Positions 1 through 11,203 of a DNA stretch of 64,000 nt are shown in pieces. The first letter of the stretch is position 1. Each line of letters opens with the position of its first letter. The translations under genes were made by a program, and so were the position numbers. The notes under the pieces were generated by a model, which was not told where the DNA came from, searched no databases, and was given only the letters and a program-made list of their open reading frames with translations. This DNA is from Caldisericum exile AZM16c01 (lineage in GTDB: Bacteria > Caldisericota > Caldisericia > Caldisericales > Caldisericaceae), in contig NC_017096.1 of the NCBI RefSeq assembly GCF_000284335.1, positions 930,001 to 994,000 on the forward strand, in the 5' to 3' direction.

Positions 1-585
1 TCTTTCATCCAAAGGAACAATTGTAACTTTTTTATCTGTATCTATTTCTATAATATAAGGCTTTCGACTTTTTTCGGGAGTCTTTGCTTCAACTTCGATA
101 CCATTTATATTCAAATACTGTTGTTGAAATCCAAGTGCGACAACTCGCTTTCCTGCTGTAACTTTTCCCTTTATAACACCATACACATATACGTCAGATT
201 CTGACTCGACAACCCCATCCGGATTTACATTTCCAAGAATTACGATATCACCTTTATATCGCACGACTTGGCCGGAGCGCACCGTATGGTCAACAACAAA
301 AAACGATGGCTGTGATTGTTCGAAAGTCCCACCAAAAACCTTCTCCCCTTCGTTTATTCTAAACGAAACGTTTATTCCATTAAAAAGACTTTCCAATTTG
401 CTTATTTCTAATTCACTTAGCTCTCTTCCTTGAGTATCTATTGATAAAAAGCCCTTACTAAAGAAGTTTCTTTCGCTTTCTATAAGGTTCCTAATTCTAT
501 CAAGCACATCCTCAAATGGTGCTACCGGGTCAATCTTTAAAACAACATCGCCATTAATCCCTTTAAGAGTCACAATGTCCTTCAT
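1..585 (-). CDS. minC: Septum site-determining protein MinC (3' end cut off)
   Basis: Inhibitor of FtsZ assembly that, with MinD, blocks division at the cell poles. I translated the stretch directly: it opens with MKDIVTLKG at an ATG preceded by AGGAGG and stays open for 195 codons to the window edge. The N-terminal part resembles the MinC_N fold. From about residue 95 comes the typical MinC beta-helix, with VRSGQVVRYKGDIVILG, then NVNPDG and VYVYGVIKGKV. The C-terminus lies outside the window. It is the last visible gene of the mre/mrdA cluster, 24 nt after mrdA; minD would be the expected next gene. Motif match is strong. Confidence 0.88.
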   Translation of the reverse strand, partial: MKDIVTLKGINGDVVLKIDPVAPFEDVLDRIRNLIESERNFFSKGFLSIDTQGRELSELEISKLESLFNGINVSFRINEGEKVFGGTFEQSQPSFFVVDHTVRSGQVVRYKGDIVILGNVNPDGVVESESDVYVYGVIKGKVTAGKRVVALGFQQQYLNINGIEVEAKTPEKSRKPYIIEIDTDKKVTIVPLDER

Positions 586-609
586 GGTTTCCTCCTTACA
601 TATTTTTAC

Positions 610-2343
610 TCAAAAAAAGTTTTTTAGCAAGTCCCTCATAAGAGGAGCAAGTGCATGCGACGATGGAAAAGTAGAATACTCAAAAAAGAAAAGCCCTAAA
701 ACTGAAGCATTTTCACGAGGTGAAAAAGAGACAAGCCAATGGTGAACATGTGCTTCTTTATCACCAACTTCAGCAGTGCCTGTTTTTGAACAAACAATCA
801 CTCCATTTACACGCATAATCCTCATATCGGGTTTATTAGAAAGACCTTCAAGGCCATCTTTCACTGTGTTAAGTGTGTCTTGCTTGAACTTGTATTCAAC
901 TCTAACTTGTGGTTTATATTCAAAAATAATTTCCCCTTTTGGAGATACTATTTTATCTAATAAATGTGGCGTTAGTCCAACTCCATTATTGGCTATTATT
1001 TGATAAAAAGAAGCAACTTCAATCGGAGTAAGGGATACGAACCCTTGACCAATTGACATATTCGCAGTATCGCCCAAATACCACTGTTCTCCCATTATTT
1101 CCTTCTTCCATTGAGGAGACGGAACAATCCCACTTATTTCAAAAGGAAGGTCTATTTGAGTTAAATCGGCTACCTTTAAAAGGTCAGCATAATGTTTTAT
1201 CGTATCTTCTCCAGTCATAAGACCTAATTTGTAGAAAAACACATCGCTTGAATTTGCTAAAGCAACAGAAGGAGTTTGTCTTCCAAATGAAGAAGGATAA
1301 ACCCAATCTTTAAAATTTCTTCCACCTATTGTTACATAAGGGCCACAGTCAATGATGGTTTCCTTTGTAATAACACCTTTTTCGAGAGCAGAAATAAGTG
1401 TCAAACTCTTAAAAGTTGAACCAGGTGGAAATCTTGATTGCACCGCACGATTTATAAAGGCATTCTTTTCTAAAAGGGTTTTATAGTCTTTTTCGCTTAT
1501 TCCATTTACAAAAAGATTTGGATCAAACGTTGGATGTGATACCATTGCAATTATACCACCAGTCCTTGGGTCCATCACAATTGAAACGCCAGTTCTATCT
1601 CCAACAAGATCTTCAAGATTCTTTTGTACATTTATATCAATATTAAGATAAATGTCATTTCCAGGAATTGGTTTTTCCTCGTATAAAACAGATTTTACCC
1701 TGCCAATGGCATCAACAAGCACCTCTTTCTTTCCTTTAATTCCCCTTAAATATTTCTCATACTGAAGTTCTAGTCCTTGTTTCCCGATTACATCGTTTAT
1801 ATCGTAATAACTATCCGTTTTTATGTCATCAAGGGTAACTGGTCCTACATACCCAAGAAAGGCAGAACCAATTTCTTTAAAAGGATAATATCTTTTATAA
1901 GATGTGATAACGTTTATTCCTGGTAATCTATCCTGCAACTCCTCTATCTGGACTCTTTCTTTGATTGAAATGTCTTTCTTTATGATAACATTCTCATAAG
2001 GTGGGACATTTGCTTTTCTTATCTTTTCCTCAATGTCTGATTGCTCTATGCCAATTATTGAGGAAAGTATCTTAAACTCTTCCTGTGGGTTTTTAACATC
2101 TTCCATAACTACTGCAACACTATATGAGGGTATGTCTTCTGCAAGAACAACGCCATTCTTATCAAGAATACGTCCCCTCATGGGTTGAGTTTCAATGATT
2201 CTTACACTTCTATATTGAGACAATTCGTTATAGTAATCCCCTTTAACTATTTGAAGATAATATGCTCGCCCCATAAGGGTAAAGATGAGGACTAAAATTA
2301 AAGAATAAATTATATAATTGAATTCAAGTTTTCTTCTGTTCAT
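610..2343 (-). CDS. mrdA: Penicillin-binding protein 2 (elongasome transpeptidase)
   Basis: Class B PBP that cross-links peptidoglycan during rod elongation. The 577-residue product has an N-terminal membrane anchor (about residues 9-29), then the PBP dimerisation domain (from GRILDKNG near 57), then a transpeptidase domain. Catalytic motifs are all present: S309-TFK, S365-S-D367 (PBP2s commonly have SxD instead of SxN) and K520-TG. The length is slightly short for the family. The start overlaps the end of mreD by about 20 nt, so translational coupling is likely. The mreBCD context separates it from the septal PBP3/SpoVD type. Confidence 0.95.
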   Translation of the reverse strand: MNRRKLEFNYIIYSLILVLIFTLMGRAYYLQIVKGDYYNELSQYRSVRIIETQPMRGRILDKNGVVLAEDIPSYSVAVVMEDVKNPQEEFKILSSIIGIEQSDIEEKIRKANVPPYENVIIKKDISIKERVQIEELQDRLPGINVITSYKRYYPFKEIGSAFLGYVGPVTLDDIKTDSYYDINDVIGKQGLELQYEKYLRGIKGKKEVLVDAIGRVKSVLYEEKPIPGNDIYLNIDINVQKNLEDLVGDRTGVSIVMDPRTGGIIAMVSHPTFDPNLFVNGISEKDYKTLLEKNAFINRAVQSRFPPGSTFKSLTLISALEKGVITKETIIDCGPYVTIGGRNFKDWVYPSSFGRQTPSVALANSSDVFFYKLGLMTGEDTIKHYADLLKVADLTQIDLPFEISGIVPSPQWKKEIMGEQWYLGDTANMSIGQGFVSLTPIEVASFYQIIANNGVGLTPHLLDKIVSPKGEIIFEYKPQVRVEYKFKQDTLNTVKDGLEGLSNKPDMRIMRVNGVIVCSKTGTAEVGDKEAHVHHWLVSFSPRENASVLGLFFFEYSTFPSSHALAPLMRDLLKNFF

Positions 2344-2746
2344 AGTCTTTTAAAGATATTATAAAAATAAAAAATGTTGAAAATATTATACTCGAAACCA
2401 TAAACTGAAAGGAATAAAAAAGATTTTTTGTGAAACTAAGTAAAACAAAAAACAAGAAAGTATAGGGACTTAATACCTGAAGAAATAAAGGAACTTTAAT
2501 TTTAGACGAAACGAAACCTGCAAAAATAACTCCAATAAAGACAGGTAGTGTAAAAAATCCGAGAAATTTTCCAAATAGAGAATCCATTAATAAAAAATAC
2601 AGGATATTGACTAAAGACCCATTCTTTATAGAAACTGCGGTTATAAATGATAAAGAAATTAAAAAATTTGTATTCTTATTAGTGGCAATATCAAATAGTA
2701 GAAGTACAAAAAATACAGTCGCATTTATAATATCAATTTTTTTCAT
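2324..2746 (-). CDS. mreD: Rod shape-determining protein MreD
   Basis: Small integral membrane component of the elongasome. The 140-residue product is almost entirely hydrophobic, with about four or five membrane segments, and sits in the canonical place between mreC and mrdA. Its ATG lies inside the last codons of mreC (14-nt overlap). MreD proteins diverge greatly in sequence, so the call rests on size, topology and gene order more than on residues. Confidence 0.85.
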   Translation of the reverse strand: MKKIDIINATVFFVLLLFDIATNKNTNFLISLSFITAVSIKNGSLVNILYFLLMDSLFGKFLGFFTLPVFIGVIFAGFVSSKIKVPLFLQVLSPYTFLFFVLLSFTKNLFYSFQFMVSSIIFSTFFIFIISLKDYEQKKT

Positions 2747-3554
2747 AAGATGTGATTACCAATACATTTCTAATAGTATAAAAGTCAATCAAAGGCTCAA
2801 GTTCAATTTCATTCTCTACTGCACTTATTTTTTTTATTTTAGATACCTTTCCTACAACAATGTCTTTCGGAAAAATACCACTTTCCTCAACTGTTACAAA
2901 TATGTCAGATAAGGAATCGGAGACGTCTTGGGAAGGACGAACAACTGTTAAACCATTTCCATTACCAGAGGCAACATCAATCCCCCCTCGAGAAGCGTTT
3001 TTAACTCCAACTTTAAAATTCGGACTTGTTTCAAGAGTTACTTTAGATGTATTGTTAGAAACTTCAGTGATTTTACCAACGAGAAAAGAAGTCACACCGT
3101 CAACAGAGTATACGACGGGCATATCAATCTTTAAATTAGAATCTTTCCCTCTATCAATTACAAGGAAGTTGCCAGATTTACTATACAAGATTATATTACA
3201 ACCAATTGTGTTGAACTTTATATTGTGTTTTATCCCAAGAAGATTTTTAAGTTCGATATTTTCGTAATAGTATCCCAAAAGAATCTTTAACCTACTTTCA
3301 AGTGTTGAAATATAGTCTCTAAGATTTTGATTCTCTATAATCAAAGCCTTGCCTTTTACAATAGAAATAAAGTAATTTTGAACAGAGGAGTAAGTATTAT
3401 TGAAAAAATCTATTATTAGACTTACAGGTTTTAATACTAAAACTTCATAAATACTCTTCGGTGTAATACCATAACCAACAAGGCCTGCAACGAAAATTAA
3501 GAACAAGATTGTTAAAACTGCATATAAAGCAAGCCTTTCACGAGGAAATTGCAT
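2733..3554 (-). CDS. mreC: Rod shape-determining protein MreC
   Basis: Periplasmic scaffold linking MreB to PBP2. An N-terminal membrane anchor (about residues 9-29) is followed by a coiled-coil stretch containing LIIENQNLRDYISTLESR and then the beta-barrel MreC domain with VDGVTSFLVGKI and GGIDVASGNGNG. The ATG at 3554 (MQFPRERL) is used here; a TTG at 3569 (MTTIKMQ) is also possible, and neither has a clear Shine-Dalgarno sequence. It overlaps the mreB end. At about 273 residues the length is typical. Confidence 0.92.
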   Translation of the reverse strand: MQFPRERLALYAVLTILFLIFVAGLVGYGITPKSIYEVLVLKPVSLIIDFFNNTYSSVQNYFISIVKGKALIIENQNLRDYISTLESRLKILLGYYYENIELKNLLGIKHNIKFNTIGCNIILYSKSGNFLVIDRGKDSNLKIDMPVVYSVDGVTSFLVGKITEVSNNTSKVTLETSPNFKVGVKNASRGGIDVASGNGNGLTVVRPSQDVSDSLSDIFVTVEESGIFPKDIVVGKVSKIKKISAVENEIELEPLIDFYTIRNVLVITSYEKN

Positions 3555-4542
3555 CTTTATAGTAGTCAAAATTCTCTATCACTTTGCCTGCACCAAGAGC
3601 AACTGAAGAAAGCGGGTCTTCTGCGACAGTAAATAAGATTCCTGTTCTATGAGTTAAAAACTTGTCGATATTCTTAAGTAACGCTCCCCCACCAGAAAGC
3701 ATTATTCCTCTATCCATAACATCTGATGCAAGTTCCGGAGGAGTAATTTCGAGCGTGCTTTTTATCACATTGAGTATCTCCTCAAGTATCGGTTGAAGGG
3801 CTTTTCTTATTTCCTCTGAGGTTATTGTAATTGATTTAGGAAGACCATCAATAAGGTCCCTCCCGCGTATCTCCATTTTTTCATCTTTATCAAGAGGAAA
3901 AGCGCTTCCAATACGCATCTTTATTTGCTCCGCAGTTACATCACCAATTAAGATACTGTATTGTCTTCTAATATAATTTATTATTGCTTCGTTCATCTCG
4001 TCGCCTGCAATCCTTGTAGATTTTCCAACGACAATACCTTTTAGCGAAATTACTGCAACCTCCGTTGTTCCACCACCGATATCTACGATCATTGAACCTC
4101 TTGCCTCTTCTATTGGAAGACCTGCCCCAATTGCTGCTGCAAGAGGCTCTGGAATTACATATGCTTGTCTTGCCCCTACATGGATTGCAGCATCAATAAC
4201 TGCTTTTTTCTCAACAGGTGTAACTCCGCTTGGGACACCAATCAAAACTATAGGTCTAAAAATTCCCCTTTTGCCACCTGCTTTTGAAATAAAGTAATCA
4301 AGCAACGCCTCGGTCGTTTCAAAATCGTTAATGACTCCGTCTTTTATGGGTCGTACTACATCAATCTCAAATGGAGTCCTTCCAGCCATTGACTTTGCTT
4401 CATTTCCCACCGCAACTACCCTTTTATTGTGATCAAGCGCAATAATCGTTGGCTCTCTTACAACAACACCTCTTCCTCTAACATATACTACAGTATTTGC
4501 TGTACCCAAATCTATTGCAAGTTCTTTAGAAAACAGTCCCAT
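3538..4542 (-). CDS. mreB: Rod shape-determining protein MreB (bacterial actin)
   Basis: Actin-like ATPase that organises lateral wall synthesis at the inner membrane. The 334-residue product has the family landmarks: DLGTANTVVYVRGRG (phosphate 1), EPLAAAIGAGLPI, DIGGGTTEVAVISL (phosphate 2) and LSGGGALLKNID (adenosine motif). Full length. It starts 2 nt after maf stops and leads the mreBCD-mrdA-minC block. Confidence 0.97.
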   Translation of the reverse strand: MGLFSKELAIDLGTANTVVYVRGRGVVVREPTIIALDHNKRVVAVGNEAKSMAGRTPFEIDVVRPIKDGVINDFETTEALLDYFISKAGGKRGIFRPIVLIGVPSGVTPVEKKAVIDAAIHVGARQAYVIPEPLAAAIGAGLPIEEARGSMIVDIGGGTTEVAVISLKGIVVGKSTRIAGDEMNEAIINYIRRQYSILIGDVTAEQIKMRIGSAFPLDKDEKMEIRGRDLIDGLPKSITITSEEIRKALQPILEEILNVIKSTLEITPPELASDVMDRGIMLSGGGALLKNIDKFLTHRTGILFTVAEDPLSSVALGAGKVIENFDYYKDAISS

Positions 4543-4544
4543 AT

Positions 4545-5102
4545 TTACACCTCTTCCATCATTTTTAAAATTTCGTGCACTTTCAAAATCGGAACTCCAA
4601 TAACGTTATCTAAAGGCCCTGAAACTTCGTCAATGAAAATAGACCCAAGCCCCTGTATCGCATATCCACCTGCTTTATCAAGACCTTCTTTTGAGGCAAC
4701 ATATTTTTTAATAAGTTCCATATCAACCTCTTTTCGAAAGTGTACAATAGAAATTTCGTAATCAATTATACTAAATTCATCTTTTAAAGCAACAATTCCC
4801 GTTATGACACGATGGCTATTCCCAAGAAGTTTTTTAATCATTTTAACATTTTCCTTTTCATCTTTAGGTTTTCCAAAAATTCTTCCGTTTAATTCGACTA
4901 TTGTATCCATTCCAACGACGGGAAGATTATAGTGCTTACGTACCTTATATGCCTTCATGTATGCGTTATATACAACAGTCTTCACAGGGTCATTGTTAAA
5001 GATTTTTTCAGTTACTTCAATTTTCTTTACTTCAAAGTCAAAGCCAAAATTTTTTAAATATTCAATGCGTCTTTCGGAGCTACTTGCAAGAATGAATCTC
5101 AT
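4545..5102 (-). CDS. maf: Maf-family nucleotide pyrophosphatase
   Basis: House-cleaning nucleoside triphosphate pyrophosphatase, probably acting on dTTP/UTP or modified nucleotides. The 185-residue product has the N-terminal LASSSERRIEYL signature, GMDTIVELNGRIFGKP with the base-recognition/catalytic Asp, and the C-terminal KAGGYAIQGLGSIFID motif. Its ATG overlaps the preceding DUF4321 stop (ATGA). Maf next to mreB is a common arrangement in Gram-positive-type genomes. Confidence 0.95.
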   Translation of the reverse strand: MRFILASSSERRIEYLKNFGFDFEVKKIEVTEKIFNNDPVKTVVYNAYMKAYKVRKHYNLPVVGMDTIVELNGRIFGKPKDEKENVKMIKKLLGNSHRVITGIVALKDEFSIIDYEISIVHFRKEVDMELIKKYVASKEGLDKAGGYAIQGLGSIFIDEVSGPLDNVIGVPILKVHEILKMMEEV

Positions 5103-5341
5103 GTTAGAGTAAAGAACAGCACAAAAAGGATAACTCCAATAATTGAGCCAACATTGATCTTAATCGATACACCAAAAGTTAACTTAATAAATACAAAGTC
5201 AAGACTCATAGTAGGAAAACCAAAATTTAATCCGTAATCAAATACTGGAAAAACTTTTCCAATAAATACACCAAGAGGCGTTCCAATGATAAGCCCCAAA
5301 ATTACAAAAATAAAGAATCTTCCGTAAGAAAATTTCTTCAT
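5099..5341 (-). CDS. DUF4321 small membrane protein
   Basis: An 80-residue membrane protein with two predicted membrane segments, one near residues 9-28 and one at the C-terminus (about 63-79), separated by a short loop. The pattern GxxLGxxIGK...LDFVFIKLTFGVSIKINVGS matches my knowledge of the DUF4321 family, usually encoded beside maf/radC in Firmicutes-type genomes. Function unknown. It overlaps both neighbours by 4 nt (ATGA), so is translationally coupled. Confidence 0.75.
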   Translation of the reverse strand: MKKFSYGRFFIFVILGLIIGTPLGVFIGKVFPVFDYGLNFGFPTMSLDFVFIKLTFGVSIKINVGSIIGVILFVLFFTLT

Positions 5342-5865
5342 CGCAACTTCAACCTATTATACACAGCCTTAGACAAAACTCCAATAACAAAACCTGAAAC
5401 ACCACCAATTGGGATAAGAAAAAAGAGATAAAAAAGAAAAAATGAATTTTTAGTTACCAAGTAAACAAAAATTACTTGTGAAATATTATTTACTATTCCA
5501 CCAAGTGCAGATATTCCTTCTATACTAATTTTTTTCCTGAATAAGTGAAATACTATTGCCATTAAAACGGCGGCACTTACTCCACCAAAGAAACTTGTTC
5601 CAAAAGAGAGCCAATTGAATGATCCTCTAAACACTTGACTTACAATGGTTCTAAAAATTGCAACAAGTATTCCATATCCACCATTAAAAAGTAAAATCGC
5701 AAGAACAGTCGAAAGATTTGCAAGTCCAAGTTTTGCGCCAGGTAATAGCGGAAACAGTTGAACAGGCTCAATAAGATTCAGAACTACACCAATTGAAATA
5801 AGAAGTGAAAGATATACAATAGTTCGTATCTTTGAATTAGTAGGAAATTGAGTCGACACTAACAT
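5338..5865 (-). CDS. Gx transporter family membrane protein (EetB-like)
   Basis: A 175-residue protein with five or six membrane segments, related to what is annotated as Gx transporter or heptaprenyl diphosphate synthase component I. The signature LPGAKLGLANLSTVLAI and VSQVFRGSFNW are visible. These proteins look like ECF-transporter S components. In Listeria-type extracellular electron transfer loci the equivalent is EetB. It overlaps the NusG-domain-II gene by 29 nt and is followed by DUF4321. Transported substrate not determinable here. Confidence 0.78.
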   Translation of the reverse strand: MLVSTQFPTNSKIRTIVYLSLLISIGVVLNLIEPVQLFPLLPGAKLGLANLSTVLAILLFNGGYGILVAIFRTIVSQVFRGSFNWLSFGTSFFGGVSAAVLMAIVFHLFRKKISIEGISALGGIVNNISQVIFVYLVTKNSFFLFYLFFLIPIGGVSGFVIGVLSKAVYNRLKLR

Positions 5866-6208
5866 TACCTCCTACAATTGAAATAGTAATTCTATTTGGA
5901 AGACAAACGATTGTCTCACCAATATTTGAAATCCATCCTTGTTTAATACAAAGTTTATCAGGACATGTAGAGTCAATCACTCTTACTCTATCTTGTTCAA
6001 TTTCTAAGTAAAGATAACCTTCATTACTTTTTACCATTATTATGCTCTTTTTAAGGTCTTTTAAAAGAGGAATCTTTTGGTAAAGTTTTCCATCGGCCAT
6101 GACAACAACATATTTAGAAGAATTTCTATTCCCATAAAGCCTAATTCCAATTCCCAAAACAAGAGAAACAACCACCAACAGTAAAATTATTTTATCCCCC
6201 GGTTTCAA
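5837..6208 (-). CDS. NusG domain II-containing protein (EetA-like)
   Basis: A 123-residue protein with one N-terminal membrane anchor (about residues 7-24) and an extracytoplasmic beta domain of the NusG_II type. The cysteine-bearing motif CPDKLCIKQGWI, then ETIVCLPNRITISIVG, is characteristic. In EET gene clusters of Listeria and lactobacilli this family is called EetA. It overlaps apbE upstream and the Gx transporter downstream. A role in extracytoplasmic redox chemistry is inference from context. Confidence 0.8.
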   Translation of the reverse strand: MKPGDKIILLLVVVSLVLGIGIRLYGNRNSSKYVVVMADGKLYQKIPLLKDLKKSIIMVKSNEGYLYLEIEQDRVRVIDSTCPDKLCIKQGWISNIGETIVCLPNRITISIVGGNVSVDSISY

Positions 6209-7187
6209 GAGTAATTAACCCCTTCAAATTATCAGTGTAAAAAATTTTTAGACTATCATCAACAACAACAGACGCTATATTAAATTTATTTGCTAACGAA
6301 AAGGTACCTTCTTTTCCTTCAACAAACATAGCAGTCGAAAGGACATCACCAATATATCCGACATTTGTTATTGCGGTTGTTGAAACTACCCTTTGAGCAG
6401 GTTTGCCTGTTTTAGGATCAATTATATGACAATACCTAACGCCGTTGTACTCAAAGAAACGCTCATAATCACCCGAAGTTGCAATAAATGTACCACTTTT
6501 TACCTGAACTACCGCAATAATACCGTTACTTCTTGGATGTTTTATCCCTATTTTAAATACATCATCTGGATTTTTGCTATAAACCAGTACATTCCCACCC
6601 ATATTTACTATTGCTTTATTTATATTATTTCTCTTCAAAATTTCGTAAACTTTATCAAGTGTATAGCCCTTTGCAATCCCTCCTAAATCAATTTCTTCAC
6701 CACTTCTTTTCAAAAAGACACTGTTATGAATAATTTCAATATCGTTTATATTATTAGTCAACTTTAACGCAGATTCTATTTCGGAATCACTCGGAACTCG
6801 GAACTCACCTGTTTTAAACCCCCAAAGATTAAGGACAGGCGCAATCATAATGTTAAAACTTCCATCTGTTTTAAAATACATATCCTTAGCCTTTTTGATT
6901 ATGTCAACTGTTTCAGGTGAAACATCCACTGGTTTAACACCTGCGTTACTATTTATCTTAGAAACTTCTGAATTAGGATTAAAATCATCAAACAGTAAGT
7001 TAAGGCGGTTAATTTCGCTTTCTATCTCATTAACTATTTTAAATCTATTTATCCCCCAAACTTTTATATCAATGACAGTGTTCATGCTGTATATCTCAAC
7101 AGAATATGAGAGATTCGCAAAGTATATTAAAAGAAGAATAAGTAAAACAAATATTGAAATTGTAACAACAATTTTTTTACTCAACAA
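6192..7187 (-). CDS. apbE: FAD:protein FMN transferase (ApbE family)
   Basis: Mg-dependent enzyme that transfers FMN from FAD onto Thr/Ser of extracytoplasmic flavoproteins. After one N-terminal membrane segment come YSMNTVIDIKVWG, NLWGFK, EIDLGGIAKGYTLDKV, TSGDYERFF, HIIDPKTGKPA and GDVLSTAMF, all hallmark ApbE motifs. I prefer the TTG at 7187, 9 nt after GGAGG and overlapping the upstream gene by 11 nt, over an ATG at 7241 that would overlap by 65 nt and add a non-conserved extension. No FMN-bind-domain substrate is encoded in the window. Confidence 0.92.
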   Translation of the reverse strand: MLSKKIVVTISIFVLLILLLIYFANLSYSVEIYSMNTVIDIKVWGINRFKIVNEIESEINRLNLLFDDFNPNSEVSKINSNAGVKPVDVSPETVDIIKKAKDMYFKTDGSFNIMIAPVLNLWGFKTGEFRVPSDSEIESALKLTNNINDIEIIHNSVFLKRSGEEIDLGGIAKGYTLDKVYEILKRNNINKAIVNMGGNVLVYSKNPDDVFKIGIKHPRSNGIIAVVQVKSGTFIATSGDYERFFEYNGVRYCHIIDPKTGKPAQRVVSTTAITNVGYIGDVLSTAMFVEGKEGTFSLANKFNIASVVVDDSLKIFYTDNLKGLITLETGG

Positions 7188-8198
7188 TTCCCAGATCCTC
7201 CCCGCAAAAATCACACTTTCCATTATGCGTATGATTTTCAACTATTTCGAATCCTGATCGCTTTATAACTCTTCTTTTACATTTTGGACAATAGGTATCT
7301 TCATATGGATGTCCTGGAACATTTCCAATATAAACAAAATCCAAATTCTCACTAATACCCATTTCCCTAACCTTTTCGAGTGTTTCTATAGGCGTTGGAT
7401 AAAGGTGCGACAGGTCAAGATATGGATAAAAACGGGTTATATGCCATGGCGTTTTTTTGCCAAGGTTGTCACGAATAAATATTGCAAGATTTCTCAACTC
7501 TTCAATATTATCATTAATTGTCGGAATTATGTTTGTTACAATTTCAATATGCATATTCCAACGTTCTTTTGCATAGATAACACTTTCAAGGATTTTGTGA
7601 AAGTCAAAGATAGGCGTGATTTTGTTGTAAGTTTCCTGTGAAAACGCTTTTATATCAACTCTAAAAACATCAAGGTATGGTCCAATTAAGTCAAGCCCCT
7701 CTTTTGTAATTGAACCATTTGTTACATAAACTGTGTATAGTCCGTTTTTCTTTGCAAGTTGAGCAGATTTAAAAGTATATTCAAACCATATTGTTGGTTC
7801 ATTATAAGTCCACGCAATTCCTTGTGCATGATAACGTAGTGCTAAACGCACTGCCTCCTCTGGAGGTATTTCTTCTGAAATCAAAGACAAATCAAAGTTT
7901 GGCTCTTTTAATCGGGAAATTTCATAATTTTGACAACCACGACAACGGAAATTACACCCCCATGTTCCAAATGAAAGGACAAGGCTCCCTGGATAATAGT
8001 GGTAAACAGGCTTTTTTCGATTGGATCAAGTGCCCATGAAGAAACATAAGAATTAAGTAGCGTATATAGTTTTCCGCTTTTGTTTATTCTTACTTTACAG
8101 ATGCCAGATTTACCATCTGGAATGGCACACCTAAAGTTACACAGATTACACCGAACCTTGTTCCCTTCAAGAGGCTCCCAGAGGAGGGCTTCATCCAT
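7177..8198 (-). pseudogene. AmmeMemoRadiSam-system radical SAM enzyme, split by a -1 frameshift
   Basis: Radical SAM protein of the enigmatic AmmeMemoRadiSam set. The first frame runs from MDEALLWEPLEGNK, with CNLCNFRC and CKVRINKSGKLY, to ALDPIEK. The second frame continues without loss: KPVYHYYPGSLVLSFGTWG, the 4Fe-4S motif CNFRCRGC, then TYNEPTIWFEYTF, and a C-terminal zinc-like CPKCKRR...CDFCGEDLG. The break is at a run of six T at 8012-8017 (A6 in the coding sense), where one more A restores a protein of about 340 residues. Every conserved element survives, so this is either a very recent lesion, a homopolymer sequencing error, or recoding. It sits between nfnB and apbE. Confidence 0.88.
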
Positions 8199-8199
8199 A

Positions 8200-10411
<2,212 letters not shown>

Positions 10412-10427
<16 letters not shown>

Positions 10428-11203
10428 GCTACCTCCTTCCCCATTGTTAAATTTGCCTTATCAAATATATCAAAAAAATTATTACACACAGTTTTGTGAA
10501 GCACATCTTTTTCAACACCTTTTAAATTTGCAACAAAATCGTAAATAATCTCAACATTTTGGGGCTTATTTTTCTTCCCCCTCAACGGAACAGGCGTCAA
10601 ATATGGCGAATCAGTTTCCAAAAGAAGCCTATCAAGAGGCACAATTCTTAAAGCCTCTCTTAAATCTTCTCTTTTGCTAAATGTTAATATCCCAGAAAAT
10701 GAGACATAAAAACCCATATCTAAAACCTTTTTTACTTCTTCAACACCATAATCAAAGGAATGGAAGACACCTTTAAAATACCCCTCATCAAGTAATATGG
10801 AGATAGTGTCGAAAAATGCATCTCGAGAGTGAATAACAATAGGCAGATCTGTTTCTTTTGCAAGTTTAATTTGTTTTCTAAAACCTTTAAGTTGGTCATC
10901 TTTTTTTGTTAAATCTCGAAAGTAATCAAGCCCAATTTCTCCAACGGCAACAGTTTTCTTATTGCCAAGAAGTTTTTTCAACTTATCTAATGTTTCATTG
11001 TTCAATTTATTAATATCGTAAGGATGAATTCCACATGTAGAAAAAATGTTAATGTATCTTGAAGCTAATTCAAGGCTCTCTATTGAACTTGAAAGGTCAT
11101 ATCCAACAACATTTACTATTAAACTTTTTTGTTCAAGGATTTCTTCTATTTCACTTTCGGTATAATATTCCTTAAATACATGTGCATGTGAGTCAACAAT
11201 CAT
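10412..11203 (-). CDS. TatD family metal-dependent hydrolase (DNase)
   Basis: TIM-barrel amidohydrolase-type nuclease of 263 residues. Metal-ligand motifs in order: VDSHAHVF, GEIGLDYF, IVIHSRDAF, GVFHSFD and LLETDSPYLTP. The gene is joined to metG by a TAATG overlap, and metG-tatD neighbours are common in low-GC bacteria. Start ATG MIVDSHAH is unambiguous because the first metal motif lies directly behind it. Confidence 0.94.

Noticed and set aside
2860-3267. Long plus-strand open frame opposite mreC
   Set aside because: It is antisense to a well-conserved gene, has no RBS and no recognisable protein features. The same reasoning excludes other long antisense frames, for example at 8216-8662, 36401-36970 and 53048-53581.
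5338-5865. Heptaprenyl diphosphate synthase component I
   Set aside because: That older family name exists, but no catalytic component II is adjacent and the protein looks like a transporter S component; the EetB/Gx transporter reading fits the neighbours better.
8010-8020. Programmed -1 frameshift on an A AAA AAG heptamer in the radical SAM gene
   Set aside because: The A6G run is not in the phase needed for canonical tandem slippage (codons are GAA AAA AGC), and no clear stimulatory structure was found. Indel or sequencing error is simpler.
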